From: Ailurus styani
Taxonomy: Eukaryota > Chordata > Mammalia > Carnivora > Ailuridae
Length of the DNA stretch: 64,000 nucleotides
Direction of reading: 5' to 3'
NCBI GenBank assembly: GCA_002007465.1
Contig: LNAC01000003.1
Coordinates: forward strand, 13,852,203 to 13,916,202
The position numbers and the translations under genes were made by a program. Shown piece after piece: positions 1 to 11,499 of this stretch. Under the pieces are notes generated by a model. It searched no databases. It saw only the letters and a program-made list of their open reading frames with translations, and had not been told where the DNA came from. Each line of letters begins with the position of its first letter. The first letter of the stretch is position 1.

Positions 1-92
1 GGGAGCCCGATGCGGGCCTCGATCCCAGGACCCTGAGATCATGACCTGAGCCGAAGGCAGAGGCTTTAACCCACTGAGCCACCCAGGTGCCC
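1..92 (-). repeat. CAN-SINE, young mustelid type, cut by window edge
   Basis: This is the tRNA-derived head of a carnivore SINE read in antisense. It ends in GAGCCACCCAGGTGCCC, the complement of the A-box side. The A-rich tail lies outside the window. Confidence 0.95.
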
Positions 93-1350
93 TATCCTTT
101 TCATTACAACTACTTTCCTCATTTATGTCTATAAATTTGCCTTCATGGAGTCTGTCTGTATCCATGTTTACAGTTCCATGAATGACAGCAGGGTCAAATC
201 CCAATGGTCAGCTATTTCTACCATAACTCCATTTACACTTGATTCACATTTTACTACCAGAGTGATCATTTTTTTTGTTCTTGTTTCTTTGTTCACTTTC
301 ACTTTTCAATTTCCTCCCTTGATTAATCATTTTTTTGTACCTTATCATGTAGGTTTATTACTAAGACAAGGAAGCAATACAACGTTATGCTTTAGGTTTG
401 TGCATGGACTAAACAGATGTGCAGACTTTGAGAAAAATGACACATCTGTCATTATGATGTGTATCTGTTCCTGACATAATGACTTTTGGACTGAATATCT
501 CTCGGTATAGTTTATACTTCATGGAGTTACTCACAGTTAATATACTGTGATAACAGAAATTTGAACATTTTTGTTGGGGGACTGATGTTATTTAATTAAA
601 CCACTAAATCATGGTAATGGAAATCCACATGTGTGAGGACCATGAAAAGTGAGGTTTGCCTGTATTAAGGTTTTGGCATATTCTTCTGTGCGTGGTTCTG
701 CCAAGTAAACCTTTGATTCTGCTTATTTTCTTGGGACAGGTTCCCAAAAGCATACATTATGCCAAAATTCCCTCCTGAAAGAAATACCTGTTTTCATTGT
801 TTTTAAAAATATGAGCTTGACCATTTCTCCAAGATCACCCATTTGTTAAGATAGTGGTATCTAGTTCTAATTTATATGAAAAAAAAGTGATCCAAATCTA
901 CTGATAAAACATAACCCATAAAATCCTCAATTGGTCAAGGAAAAAAAATACTTACTTTTTCTCCAACCAACATATTTCATAACACTAAGGAGTAAGAATA
1001 CTGATTCCAGCAGAGATAAACACATTTATTTCTTTATTTTTAGTTATAGTTAGTATTTAAATATTAAAATCTTGTATTTTAATTTGTTTATTTAACACTA
1101 TAACATAACAATCATTTGAACATATATCTCAAAATTAACTTTCTTTTACACTAAAGTTCCCCTTTTGAACATACCACTAATTTATTTTCTGAGACCAAAA
1201 TTATTTTTTATTCTAGACATGTTTTCAACAATTGTTCTTTCTCTGTATAAAGGCAATGAGAAAAGTTTCCTTCTGCAGATGTATATACTGCAACAATTTA
1301 AAGCGGATGATTAGAAAATTGCAAGATGCGTAGTAATAGTTTCCACTTAA
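93..1350. other. Unannotated AT-rich stretch
   Basis: I recognise no gene or repeat here. A 109-codon open frame at 145-474 has low-complexity, Phe-rich composition, no recognisable domain and no splice context, so I regard it as chance. Confidence 0.5.
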
Positions 1351-1533
1351 AGGGTACCAATGTGAAGGGTGCCTGGGTGGCTCAGTCGGTTAAGTGTTTG
1401 TCTTCAGCTCAGGTCATGATCTCAGGTCCTGGGGTGGACCCCTATGTGGGGCTCTCTGCTCAGTGGGGAGCCTGCATCTCCCTCTGCGCAGCACCGCCCC
1501 ACACTTGTGCTCTCTCTCTCTCTCTCTCTCAAA

Positions 1534-1568
<35 letters not shown>

Positions 1569-1620
1569 AAATCCTTAAAAAATAAAATAAAATAAAATAA
1601 AAAAGGGTGCCAATGTGTAA
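1351..1620 (+). repeat. CAN-SINE with target-site duplication
   Basis: The SINE body is 1367-1603. It has the tRNA-like head GGTGGCTCAGTCGGTTAAG, a (TC)n tract near 1510-1530, then (AAAT)n and an A-rich tail. Imperfect target-site duplications flank it at 1351-1366 and 1604-1620 (AGGGTACCAATGTGAA against AGGGTGCCAATGTGTAA), which marks an L1-type retrotransposition. A 72-codon open frame inside it is not a gene. The SCORE-like head variant GTTAAGTG suggests an intermediate age. Confidence 0.96.
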
Positions 1621-1815
1621 AGGGCTGTTACAAGTGCTTTAGTCACTATGACTTTTATGATGTCCATAAGAGTTCTCCAACATATTCATTAATATTATCT
1701 TTGTTATACCTTTGAGGAAACTGAGGCTCAGAATCCTTAAGTAACATGATATAAGTCCTTACACAATTAAGCATGAGAGGGTTTCCTGACCCCAGAGTCT
1801 GACCACTATGATGTC
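1621..1815 (-). repeat. MIR fragment
   Basis: The stretch around GAGGAAACTGAGGCTCAGA followed by TTAAGTAACATG is the MIR core read in antisense. It is diverged but clear, and it lies directly beside the SINE. Confidence 0.75.
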
Positions 1816-1832
1816 TTGCTCCTAAATTATAT

Positions 1833-2064
1833 ATTCTGATAATTTCTTTTTTTTTTTATAGATTTTATTTTTATTTATTTCACAGAGGGAGAGAGATCAC
1901 AAGGAGGCAGAGAGGCAGGCAGAGAGAGAGAGGGGGAAGGAGGCTCCTCACTGAGCAGGGAGCCCGATGCGGGCCTTGATCCCAGGACCCTGAGATCATG
2001 ACCTGAGCCGAAAGCAGAGGCTTTAACCCACTGAGCCACCCAGGCGCCCTATTCTGATAATCTC
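1833..2064 (-). repeat. CAN-SINE, young type, with duplication
   Basis: The body is 1847-2050 in antisense: poly-T, GATTTTATTT, a GA-rich tract, then the tRNA-like head. The flanking duplication is ATTCTGATAATTTC at 1833-1846 against ATTCTGATAATCTC at 2051-2064. Confidence 0.96.
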
Positions 2065-2115
2065 ATTCTATTATTCTATTCTATTCTTTTTAGTCTATAG
2101 AATCTATTCTATCAA
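2062..2115. repeat. Degenerate (TTCTA)n simple repeat
   Basis: Several copies of CTATT and TTCTA follow the SINE directly, decaying into CTATAGAATCTATTC. Confidence 0.6.
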
Positions 2116-4327
2116 AATCTATTCCATAACAAAATCACTAATATATAAATACAACAAAGAGGATATTTAGACTGTATTCCAACTAGAGGAAAGTAAGCCA
2201 TTTAAAATAGATCGATATCACCTTGTTGACCTGAAAGGAAAATTGAAACATTGCTTTTCATTTTGATCACCTTAGATATTCTACTTTACTCCTAATATAT
2301 TATTTTCTAAGATGTATGAGGTACATGGCATTCATATATTAAAATATTAAGTATAACTACTTACTCTAAAATTAGTAAATTGGATGGACTGTTTGATTTT
2401 AAACAGTTGTTAATTGCATGTCTGATTATGTTTATAAATTTGCCATATAGGCAGGATTCTCTTCAGTGTTTAATAGCATTGTTTAGCTGATTTTAATTTA
2501 AATCATTCTATTATCTTGTTTAAATATTGTAAACAGTTTTTTTTAGAAATCTTCCAAATCATTTTGAAAGGAAGGAACTGCATAGTTGATTTTAGTTGAA
2601 TATTCTAACATACTCATATTTAAAACATTTGGATAACAACTCCCTTGCCAGTTATTGAAGCAAGGGATGTTATAAACTAAAATATAGACTAAAATTATCT
2701 ATTAAAAACATTGAACTTAGTGTATCACTTTCAATATACTAATGATATATATAAAGTTTTTTTTTCTTTAAATATAGGAAGTGTGGGTAAGGAAAATACT
2801 ATAAATCAGGAGAGCACAGTGATAACAGAAATGCACATTTAGAATGTTGATGAAATTGGAATGTGTCTTGGGATACATAGTGAATATTCATTCACCCAAG
2901 AAAAACTCATCTAATCTCCATCTAATAATTCAGCATTCTAATTACATGGCTAGATTTGAATTAATATGTTTACCAAGGATATGCATTTTAATTTTACTTA
3001 ACCCCATCATAATTTGATCCAAAATATGAATGATTTTATTCTTCTGCTGAATACTTGGCCCTTTTTGCATTTACACAAATGAAGGCTTAGGTGTTGGAAA
3101 TTGACTTTAGGTTTTATATGAAGTCTGGTCTCTGCATTGATGTTAAATCCTTATATATTAATAATGGAGAGATATTTTTGAAATATTGTAGAAAAGAGAA
3201 CTGAAACATTAGTATTACTACAAATGGAAGCTTTTTATTCTTTCATAATTCCTGGCAAACTTACTTTTTTGTGATATACTAGATATATTTAATTCTGTGG
3301 ATGAAAAAAAAGTGCTTTTGGGTAAGATTATACTTGAGAAGTAAATTAAAGAAAATTTAATAGGAACTGACTTATAAAGAAAGGAGAAATAAAGTACCTC
3401 AGTAACAAGGACATTATTTTTTTTTCCAATTCATATTAGACCTTACAGAGTTAGTGCTACATTTGAAGGTAATTCTTAAATATACAAAATGTTTTTGTAT
3501 TTGTGACTTGTTGATGGGATTTTATGAACTTTGATTCCACTCATCTCTTCACTTAAAATAGAACAAATTTTTTTCTGATATTTGATTCTTCTATCACAAG
3601 AAAGACAAGTGCCCTCAAATGTTTTTTGTTCACCACATGGCTATTTTAGTTAGCCTTTACCCCATCAGAAACAAGCAAGCAATACGCTGGGTCTATGCCT
3701 TTTTTGGTTTCCTCCTCTGTAACTAAACTGTTTCTTAACCTTGGATAGATAAGATTATTTTTTGTTTTGAAAGTAGAGTAAATGATTTTTTTTCCCAATC
3801 TAGGCTCAAAAATCTGTTTTATAACTGAGAAAGCCTGCCACTCATTGATAGTTAATGCCGATATTTCCAGACCTTAATACTCTTATCTAAATTATAATAA
3901 AAATACCATTTTCATAAGTTGTTTTGATTATTTAATGAAATGTTAAATTTACAAAACATATTGTAAGTCATAAAGCTTATGCAACTAAGCTATTACTTTA
4001 ACACAATTAAATGAGTCTAAATCTCCCAAATGAATCAACTAATGAAAAAATGGAGAAATACATTAAAAAAATGTATATATAAGGTGATCAAAGAGAACAA
4101 AGAATAAAATTGTATCAAAAACCAAGCAGCATGTAGGTAATCAAAATAAAGGATATTTGAAAATAGTCACATTACCATTATAGATACTGTTAAGTCAGGG
4201 CATATTTTTCATTTGCGATTTATCATCTAAAGGATACTGTATTTTTAAAAAAAGGATACTGTATTTATTCCTTAAGATTAAATTTTAAAACTTCCACCTA
4301 CAGACATTTTTCTTTCTATTAGCTAAC
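2116..4327. other. Unannotated AT-rich stretch
   Basis: This is low-complexity AT-rich sequence without a recognisable repeat family or coding potential. Confidence 0.5.
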
Positions 4328-4520
4328 AGAATGATTTAAAGATGTTCAAAAAATAGATTTTGTTCAATAGTTTATGGAAGGGTAGAAATATTCCTAAATT
4401 TAATTGCTAATCACTTTTCAACTTTGCTATTTCTAGAAATTTCTCTCTTCCTTGTATGCTGAAAATGTCACAGCAAAGATATCAACCTTTTTATCTCTGC
4501 CCTTCAAACAGACGCTGCTG
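4328..4520 (+). repeat. Local duplicate, copy A
   Basis: This segment aligns by eye with 6364-6546 in the same orientation. It includes a 33-base identical core at 4412-4444 matching 6435-6467. I cannot assign the pair to a known repeat family. Confidence 0.7.
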
Positions 4521-4785
4521 ATATGAATTGTGCATCTGTCCTTTGATGACATTATGGGCTGCAGCACAGACCTGAGAGTTGTGTTCGGGGCTTTGGAGAG
4601 AGGTGCACGGATGGCCGAAATTGGCCATTTTAGGCCATATGTAAGCTCAACAGCAGAAGTGAAGTAAATACATATTTCAGCCCAGTCTTCTGGCTTTGCA
4701 CTTTGTAAATTATTTCTCAAACATTTATTTGCTATGATTCCTGTATTTTTATACATTTATTTTAATGTCTTATTTAATTTAATAT
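4521..4785. other. Unique segment
   Basis: No repeat is recognised. The segment contains a short imperfect palindromic run, GGCCGAAATTGGCCATTTTAG, broken into half-sites around 4613-4633. It has no credible coding frame. Confidence 0.45.
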
Positions 4786-5182
4786 TGTAATGGACTGAAT
4801 TGTGACCCCCCCCCCAAATTTATATGCTGAAGTTCTAATTCTCTGTACCTCAGAATGTGACAGAATTTGGAGACAAAAGTCTTAAAAAGGTAATAGGGTT
4901 AAAATGAGGTCATTAGAGTGGATCTTCAACCATTTGATTGACATCTTTCTAAGAGGAGGGTTTAGAACTGGGATAGACACAAGGGGAAGGTCAGGCAAAG
5001 ATAAAGAGGAAATGGAAGTTATCTAGAAGCCAAGGAGAGAGACCTCAGAAGAAACCAATCCTGCTGACCCCTCAATCTCAGACTGACAATTTCTAGAATC
5101 ATGAGAAAAGAAACCTCTGTTGTTTAAGCCACCAAGTCTGAGGTACTTTGGTATAGCAGCCCTAGAAAAGGAATACAAATAT
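4781..5182 (+). repeat. MaLR (MLT1-type) solo LTR with 5-bp duplication
   Basis: The LTR body is 4786-5177, beginning TG and ending CA, with the exact 5-bp duplication AATAT at 4781-4785 and 5178-5182. Inside are hallmarks of the mammalian MaLR LTR: a head like GGACTGAATTGTGACCCC, the internal stretch CTCAGAATGTGAC, and near the end TGTTGTTTAAGCCACCAAGT. No internal retroviral sequence is next to it, so it is a solo LTR. The subfamily is not certain. Confidence 0.92.
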
Positions 5183-6363
5183 TAATAAACCAAGTAAGTT
5201 TTATAATTGCCTATTTTGCACATTTGTTGCCTTTTCATATTTAGTTTCTTACCTCACAAGTAGCTGTAGACTAATCCAGATGTTTCACGATGGCCTTTGC
5301 CAACAAAACTAAAAAAAATAGTAAAAATAGATTGTTACTATGAAAGACGGTCACAATGAGTTCATGAGACCCAGAGAACTGAAATGACTAGAACCCGATT
5401 CTTCTCACTTGTGACCCAGTGTAATTTAATATATAATACTGCACTTACAGTTAATCAGACATGTGTGACATTGTTTGTCTTTAGTGTTAGAAATGTGTTC
5501 ATTTGTGAAAAGTCTAGATTCACGGAATTTTTAAAAAATGCAATGTTCCAAACACCATAAGAAGATAACCAATTTTAGGAAAACTCTCAAGAATTATTTT
5601 GATATTTTTCATCTTCCAGCTAAAATGAAATCTGATCACTATGTATCAGATGTCAAGAAGTGATAAATATATTCTGACTGAAGGAAATAAGAAATTTTAC
5701 TATTTAAAGAGACTGAGAATTCCACTATTAACATATATGGAAAAGAAAAAAATAATGAGTGGAAACTTTTCACTGTATTTTGGATGCTCATTTTCAGTTT
5801 GGGCTGTAACTGTTTTTCTATTAAATATCTAATACAATTATGAGGATCTAGAATCTAAAGAATTAGTGTGTGGTGGGGTCAGTTTCAGAGAATGAAAGAG
5901 GATTTGTTTTTGAGTAAGAAAATGGCTGAATGCATTAATGTGGGAGAAGAATGTAGAACTAATTCTCCCTAAAATGTTAAAACATATAAGATGTTCTTTA
6001 AATTTCTAGACACCTGTGTAGGGGGGTTATTCATTCTATTGGAACAGGGAAACTGACCCGACACAAGGATCAATGAAGAGAGCAAGAGGATAACTTAAGG
6101 TATAGCAGAGCAGGGGTTATTATTTTGCTTTTTGGCCAAATAATCAGTAGGAATAGACAATAATTAAGAAAAGTTTAAAGTTCACAAGATTGAAATCTCT
6201 GAAAGAAAGACAGCCTCAGATAACACCACTTTATGGCCTTCTGAGAGAGTAGCACACAGTAGAGGCAGGTTTTCCGATAGATTAGGAGCAGCGTGATTCA
6301 ACAGCAAAACGTGAACTAAGACCAAAAGTTGCCACAGGAGACAATTTACTTCTTATTAGTTCA
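5183..6363. other. Unannotated AT-rich stretch
   Basis: I see no recognised repeat or gene. A 63-codon frame at 5641-5832 lacks any family signature. Confidence 0.5.
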
Positions 6364-6546
6364 TTTGATGACTTAAAGATGGTATTTAATCGTTTATGGA
6401 ATAGTGGGTCTATTCCTAAATGGTAATTGATAAACACTTTTCAACTTTGCTATTTCTAGAAATTTCTTTCTTCCATGTACGTTTGAAATGTTACAGAGAT
6501 GTCAACCTCTGTCTCTGGCCTTGAAGCAAATGCTCCTGCTTACAAG
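6364..6546 (+). repeat. Local duplicate, copy B
   Basis: This is the direct-orientation partner of 4328-4520, about 2.0 kb downstream. The 33-base identical core sits at 6435-6467, and similarity decays on both sides. Confidence 0.7.
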
Positions 6547-7597
6547 AGCAAGGCAGAGAGTTTTAATTTGTTAATACTGCGGTGACTCTATTGTACCATT
6601 CACATTGGTGCAGCCAGCCCATTTAGATTATATATGCATTTTCCAATGTCAGTAATTTAACAATGCCATACAAACAAATCAATTCTAAGTTCAAGTAATA
6701 TCCTAGGAAAATTTTCCTTCGCAATTAAGAAAAGTGACAGTTCCCTACAATGATTTTTACAACTGCTATGGCATTTTAATCCCGGATTCCCTTCTGGATA
6801 AACTACCTATCTTGTCAGAGCCTGGTTTACATTGGGGCACCATAACATGTTTATACAAGTAACATAATTATATCTTGAACTCAGCTGCCAGCTGATTACA
6901 TTTTCATTCATAACCCATCTCGACTGCTGTGCTCATTATTCTGGGTTAAAAAGGCTTTAGATAAAGAAAATCTTCATTTACTTACATGAAATTAGATATG
7001 AGTTTTGCATTCTAACCTCCATTAACCCATTCCTAAGATTACCCAATACTGACATAGGAAATCATTTTAAACTCATTGATAGCAATTCCATACAAAGCAA
7101 AATATGTAAACAAAACAGTTTTAAAGGCTTTTGAGATATGACATGGTAACAACATTTTTAAGATGTTGTATTTATTCCTTCTTGCAAGGGAGAAATACTT
7201 TTCATTACTAGGCACAAACAACAGCAAATTCTATATATTTCACTACCTATCTCTTCTCTTTCATGTCATCATGTCTCATATCATCAAAGTGACTTAGTTA
7301 AAACTCCTTTTAATAATATTTTCCTTATTGATTTAATTCAGTTAATATACTATTCTCAAAGAAATGCTATACAATATTTAAATTGGAAGGCTTTCTGAGA
7401 AATAGCACTAATCTTATTTTCATTCCCTTACATATTGTTCACATCAAATGTGAATTTACACACACTATTTTGGATTCTGTAGAAAAAAAAGTCACTCGTC
7501 AATTTAGTTTGTAAATATATATTAAGGTCAGCACTTTCAGCTGACCTTAATGGCTTGACTGAATTTCAACTTAAATGATTATTATTTGCCTATGCAA
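6547..7597. other. Unique stretch with conserved-looking blocks and a hairpin
   Basis: No repeat is recognised. Near 6880-6950 lies sequence of balanced composition with two CAGCTG-type E-boxes. At 7521-7551 there is a perfect 12-bp inverted repeat, and at 7584-7599 an octamer-containing inverted repeat. No gene is supported. Confidence 0.45.
7521..7551. repeat. Perfect 12-bp inverted repeat with 7-base loop
   Basis: ATTAAGGTCAGC at 7521-7532 is the exact reverse complement of 7540-7551, with the loop ACTTTCA. Each arm carries an AGGTCA nuclear-receptor half-site. Whether it binds anything is unknown. Confidence 0.85.
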
Positions 7598-7658
7598 ATC
7601 ACTCCTTTAATTAAAATTACATAATAGAGCCCCAGTTTCATGACCTACATTATGCTAT
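7598..7658 (+). repeat. Second local duplicate, copy A
   Basis: About 60 bases align with 9202-9262, sharing ATCACTCCTTTAATTAAA and, further on, TCATGACCTA with a common spacing. Confidence 0.65.
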
Positions 7659-8074
7659 TTTTTTTTGAGTCATTAAATTTTATTAAGGATCAGCCATGCT
7701 TCTGTACTAGAGTTTCATGGATTTATTTCTTCCTAAATCATGTAACTGATGAATTGGGACACAAAGCAGCCATTTTGATGCAGCAGCTTTGTACAAATGA
7801 TCCTATGGAAATATAAAAACATGCTGTTTTATAGCCAAGTAGGAAAGACAAGAGGCATCTATCATCCATATCCCTGTCTTCCCCTAAATTAAGATACTTC
7901 TGTTTTCTAAATGCCTACATTGATTATTTTTTATAGAAATATGTTATTTAATCTGCAAATTAATTGCTTTTAATTACATTAGAATTAGGCTAATTTCTGA
8001 GACATTATCAATCCAGTCTCCCCAAATCATTGTTATATAAAAATCCCTGTGTTAGTGTTAAATATAATGTATTT
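7659..8074. other. Unannotated stretch
   Basis: No repeat is recognised. The part around 7750-7850 is less AT-rich and could be conserved non-coding DNA, but nothing in it proves this. Confidence 0.4.
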
Positions 8075-8299
8075 GAAACTCAAATGTAGGGCGCCTGGGT
8101 GGCTCAGTGGGTTAAAGCCTCTGCTTTCGGCTCAGGTCATGATCTCAGCGTCCTGGGATCGAGGCCCGCATCGGGCTCCCTGCTCGGCAGGGAGCCTGCT
8201 TCCCCGTCTCTCTCTCTGCCTGCTCTCTCTGCCTCCTTGTGATCTCTCTCCCTCTGTGAAATAAATAAAAAAAAAAAAAAAAAAAGAAACTCAAATGTA
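8075..8299 (+). repeat. CAN-SINE, young type, perfect 14-bp duplication
   Basis: The body is 8089-8285, flanked by perfect copies of GAAACTCAAATGTA at 8075-8088 and 8286-8299. It has an intact head GGGCGCCTGGGTGGCTCAG and a nearly pure A tail. The perfect duplication and clean tail point to a recent insertion. Short open frames on both strands inside it are not genes. Confidence 0.98.
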
Positions 8300-9201
8300 A
8301 TACAACTTGGTACCAATGTAAAATATATGCCATGTCCAGGAGGAAAAAATACAGAGACATATTTACTGTGGCTTTACATAAAGGCTTAGTTAGAAAGAAA
8401 TTATCTCACAAAAATAATAGTAAACTTTCTTCCACAACCTCTTTTCCTTTCTCTCCCTCCAAAGTTTTGCACCACATAGCATAAAATCTAGTCCCTCTCC
8501 ACACTCCTGCTCTACTACCCTGTTGTTTCTATACTGAGCATTCTTTCATTTTCTTTTTATGTTCTCATTCACATCCGCCAGCACACCTCAGCCCCTGCCA
8601 TTATTCCAAATGCTTTTTACTGGAGCCCTAAAAACCTTTCAGGTGCCACTGACATCCCTCTTTCATCTCCTATACTTGCTGCTAACATAATAAACTTTCA
8701 GGATTGTCACTTTCTTATAATAAAATTGAGAGTGGCATGCATCCTTCTGTTTTCTCTCCTTTTTCATTTGTTTTTTTAAGAAAATGAAGGCTTGGGCATG
8801 ACTATTTATATCTACAAAGGGGAGAAAACCAATAGAATTAAAGCAGTTAAAAATATAACTGAGAAAGGTGATAAAGAGATTTCCAGAGGAAAAGGAAGGA
8901 TAAATAATCATGAGCTCTGATGGGAAATTCGCTCTAGGCAGGAGAGAATGTGTGATATAGACATTATCATAGAAAGGAAGGGAAGAAGCTCACATCAAAT
9001 ATTCTGATCTTGAGGAGGTAGACAGACATATGATCCCTTAGGAGCGAAGAGAACAGTAATGGATTTTCCTGGACTTGCAAAAAATAAAATGGAGCATCGA
9101 AGTGTATATCAAATATACGTGAAGTCAAATATAGATTAATAATGAGGGCTCATTCAACATTTGATAGGCCAATTTGTCCTCAACAAATTGAAAATACCCT
9201 T
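8300..9201. other. Unannotated stretch
   Basis: A pyrimidine-rich part around 8440-8600 hints at an old LINE-2 piece, but I cannot assign it. No gene is seen. Confidence 0.4.
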
Positions 9202-9262
9202 ATCACTCCTTTAATTAAAGTTGCGTAATATAACCTTAGTCTCATGACCTAAATTATGTTAT
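9202..9262 (+). repeat. Second local duplicate, copy B
   Basis: This is the direct-orientation partner of 7598-7658, 1.6 kb downstream and diverged at several positions. Confidence 0.65.
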
Positions 9263-10356
9263 AATCCCTCATAGGAAAGGGCACAGTTAGGATAACTGAT
9301 TATCTGATGTATGCTGAAAAGTAAGACAAGTCAGGTCAGTAAGAAATTGTAGCCTGTGAGCTTGGGAGAGGGGAAAGTAAAACTAAACAACATTGTTGTC
9401 AAAGATAAGGCTTAATATATGTAAGGGGTTATTATGAGAAAAAGAGGGAAGGAGCCATTGCATTTTAAATTGAAGTGTTTCCCATGGGTGATGAGGTGGG
9501 TCACTGTGTAGAGAGAGGAGAGGGGTCTCTAAAGTTAGAAACGAGGAACTATGGATGGATATCAGGGAGGGTAAGTGTGCTTGTTGACATTACCAAGGAG
9601 GGATACTGGTTATGTCAATGCCCTACAGTGAGGAGAAATATTTGAAGGCTTTAAATACCACAGACAGTATTCCATTCAGAAAACAGGTGAGATATTTAGT
9701 ATATGCGTAAGGTCCCCTTGTGACCTGTGCCTATGCTCAACTTGACTTCTTAAACTTACCTCACTGTGACAAGTCAATCCACTTTGGTTTCCCTCTGCCC
9801 TATGTACGATCTCATTTTCCTCATCCCTTGGCAACTTGTAGGAAGTGATGGAGTGACATCTATTGATTATTTTGGCCAGAGTTAAATTTCAATGAATTGT
9901 TACCTCTATAATTGGTTTAAGTGAAAAGTGATTTTCAGGGTATTAATTGGATTACAGAATAATGAGAAAGGCGAAGACATGAATTCAAGGATGAGCCCAC
10001 AACCGGCATACTACCAAGGCCACTTTACAAAATTGGACAGTAATGTTACTGCTTTTTCTGTAACAATCACAAATCCTCAGCTCATTCAGGAAAATAAGAC
10101 CACTCACATTGGTTTTATAACCAGGTCAGTTCTGCCCCTCATCTCACTGTACTTGACTGTGGAATCAAAATTACATTTATAATTTCAGAGACATAAGGAT
10201 CCAAGAAAGTCAGCATTTACGATTCCAGTCTGTTCAGAGAAAAGATATTAGAAGGAGGTCGACATTGATATTGGACGACTCTATAATGCAATGCAAATTT
10301 CAATAACCCTCACCCTCAATTACTAGTTTAGAATCTCTAACTTTCTATAAGATCCC
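9263..10356. other. Unannotated stretch
   Basis: No repeat is recognised. An 84-codon frame at 9928-10182 has no known domain and is best treated as chance. Confidence 0.45.
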
Positions 10357-10867
10357 TGCATTCATCAGGATTCTCCAGAAAAGCAAAACCAATAAGATAT
10401 ATAGGAAGAGATTTATTATGGGAACTAGTGCACACAGTTGTGGAGGGCAAGAAGTCCCACAATCTCATTTGCAACTGAAGAAGCAGAAAAGCTAGTAAGG
10501 TAATTCTGTCTGCATCCAAAGGCCTGGTAACAGGGATGGGGGGATATAGTGTAAGTCCCAGTATGGGTCTGAAAGCCCAAGAACACCGATGTCCAAGGAC
10601 AGAAGAAAGTGAATGTCTCAGCTCAAGTAGAGAGCAAATTTGTCCTCCTCCCATTGTTTTGCTCTATTTAGGACATCCATAGATTAGATAATGCCCACCC
10701 ACATTTGCCATCAAAGAAGATGTGATGCCACCTTCTTTATTCAGTCTACTGAGGCAAATGCTAATTCATTCCAGAGACACCCTCATAGACACCCCCAGAT
10801 ATGCTTCACCAGTTATCTGGGCATCCCTTAGTCCAGTCAAGCTGATACATAAAATTAACTATCAACA
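10357..10867 (-). repeat. ERVL LTR, MLT2 type
   Basis: The left edge reads TGCATTCATCAGGATTCTCC and the right edge CCAGTCAAGCTGATACATAA then AATTAACTATCAACA. These are the two ends of an MLT2-like LTR in antisense, and the length near 510 bases fits. No 5-bp duplication is visible and no retroviral interior adjoins it, so it is a decayed solo LTR. A 105-codon antisense frame inside it is not a host gene. Confidence 0.85.
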
Positions 10868-11247
10868 TTCCAAAAAGTATTCCTATAAGCACTCCATCTA
10901 ACAGGTCTACACCCAAGTAGTCTAAATCCTTCCTTCTAGTACTGCTTCTTTCTAACTTGCTGTTGGTACCAATGCATAGAAGACTTTATGGCAACAAACT
11001 TTACAGTACTGAAGTCTCAAAGAAATACAATTACTGTCAGTATTTAGTATCTGAAGAGATTATTTTTCCCAAACATTCTTTCTTAGTTTCCAGCTGAGAA
11101 ACATTAAAGAACCTGTTTCCTTGTGGTTGGGCCAAGAAATGTAGGTTGATGATGGTACCATGGTACATTCAGCTTCACCACTCCACTTCTATGTCTAAGG
11201 CTTTCTTGTGCACACAAGCTCATTATACTTGTGTACTTCTTGTCTTA
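10868..11247. other. Unannotated stretch
   Basis: It contains a short palindromic run near 11155, GGTACCATGGTAC. I cannot tell whether it derives from the neighbouring retroviral LTR. No gene is seen. Confidence 0.4.
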
Positions 11248-11499
11248 AAATAATTGTCCCACACCTGGGTGGCTCAGTCAGTGAAGTGTACAACTCTTGA
11301 TTTCAGCTCAGGTCATGATCTCAGGGTGGTGAGATCAAGCCCCACATTAGGTTTCACACTCAGTGTAGTGTCTGCTTGAGATTCTCTCTCTCCCATTCCT
11401 TTTGCTCCTTCCCCTGCTCATGTGTGCTCTCTCTCTCTCAAATAATTGAATAAAATTAAAGGAAGTAAAAATAATGTAAAAAAATTAAATAATTGCTCC
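11248..11499 (+). repeat. CAN-SINE, older type
   Basis: The body is about 11260-11486. The head ACCTGGGTGGCTCAGTCAGT is followed by AACTCTTGATTTCAGCTCAG, an older carnivore SINE variant, with a degraded CT tract and tail. The imperfect duplication is AAATAATTGTCC at 11248-11259 against AAATAATTGCTCC at 11487-11499. Confidence 0.92.

Noticed and set aside
1326..1544. 72-codon open frame
   Set aside because: It lies mostly in a CAN-SINE. The same applies to frames at 8049-8264, 8145-8360, 13468-13725, 51295-51498, 57024-57209, 58681-58878 and 60564-60827.
10337..10654. 105-codon antisense frame
   Set aside because: It is contained in the MLT2-type LTR.
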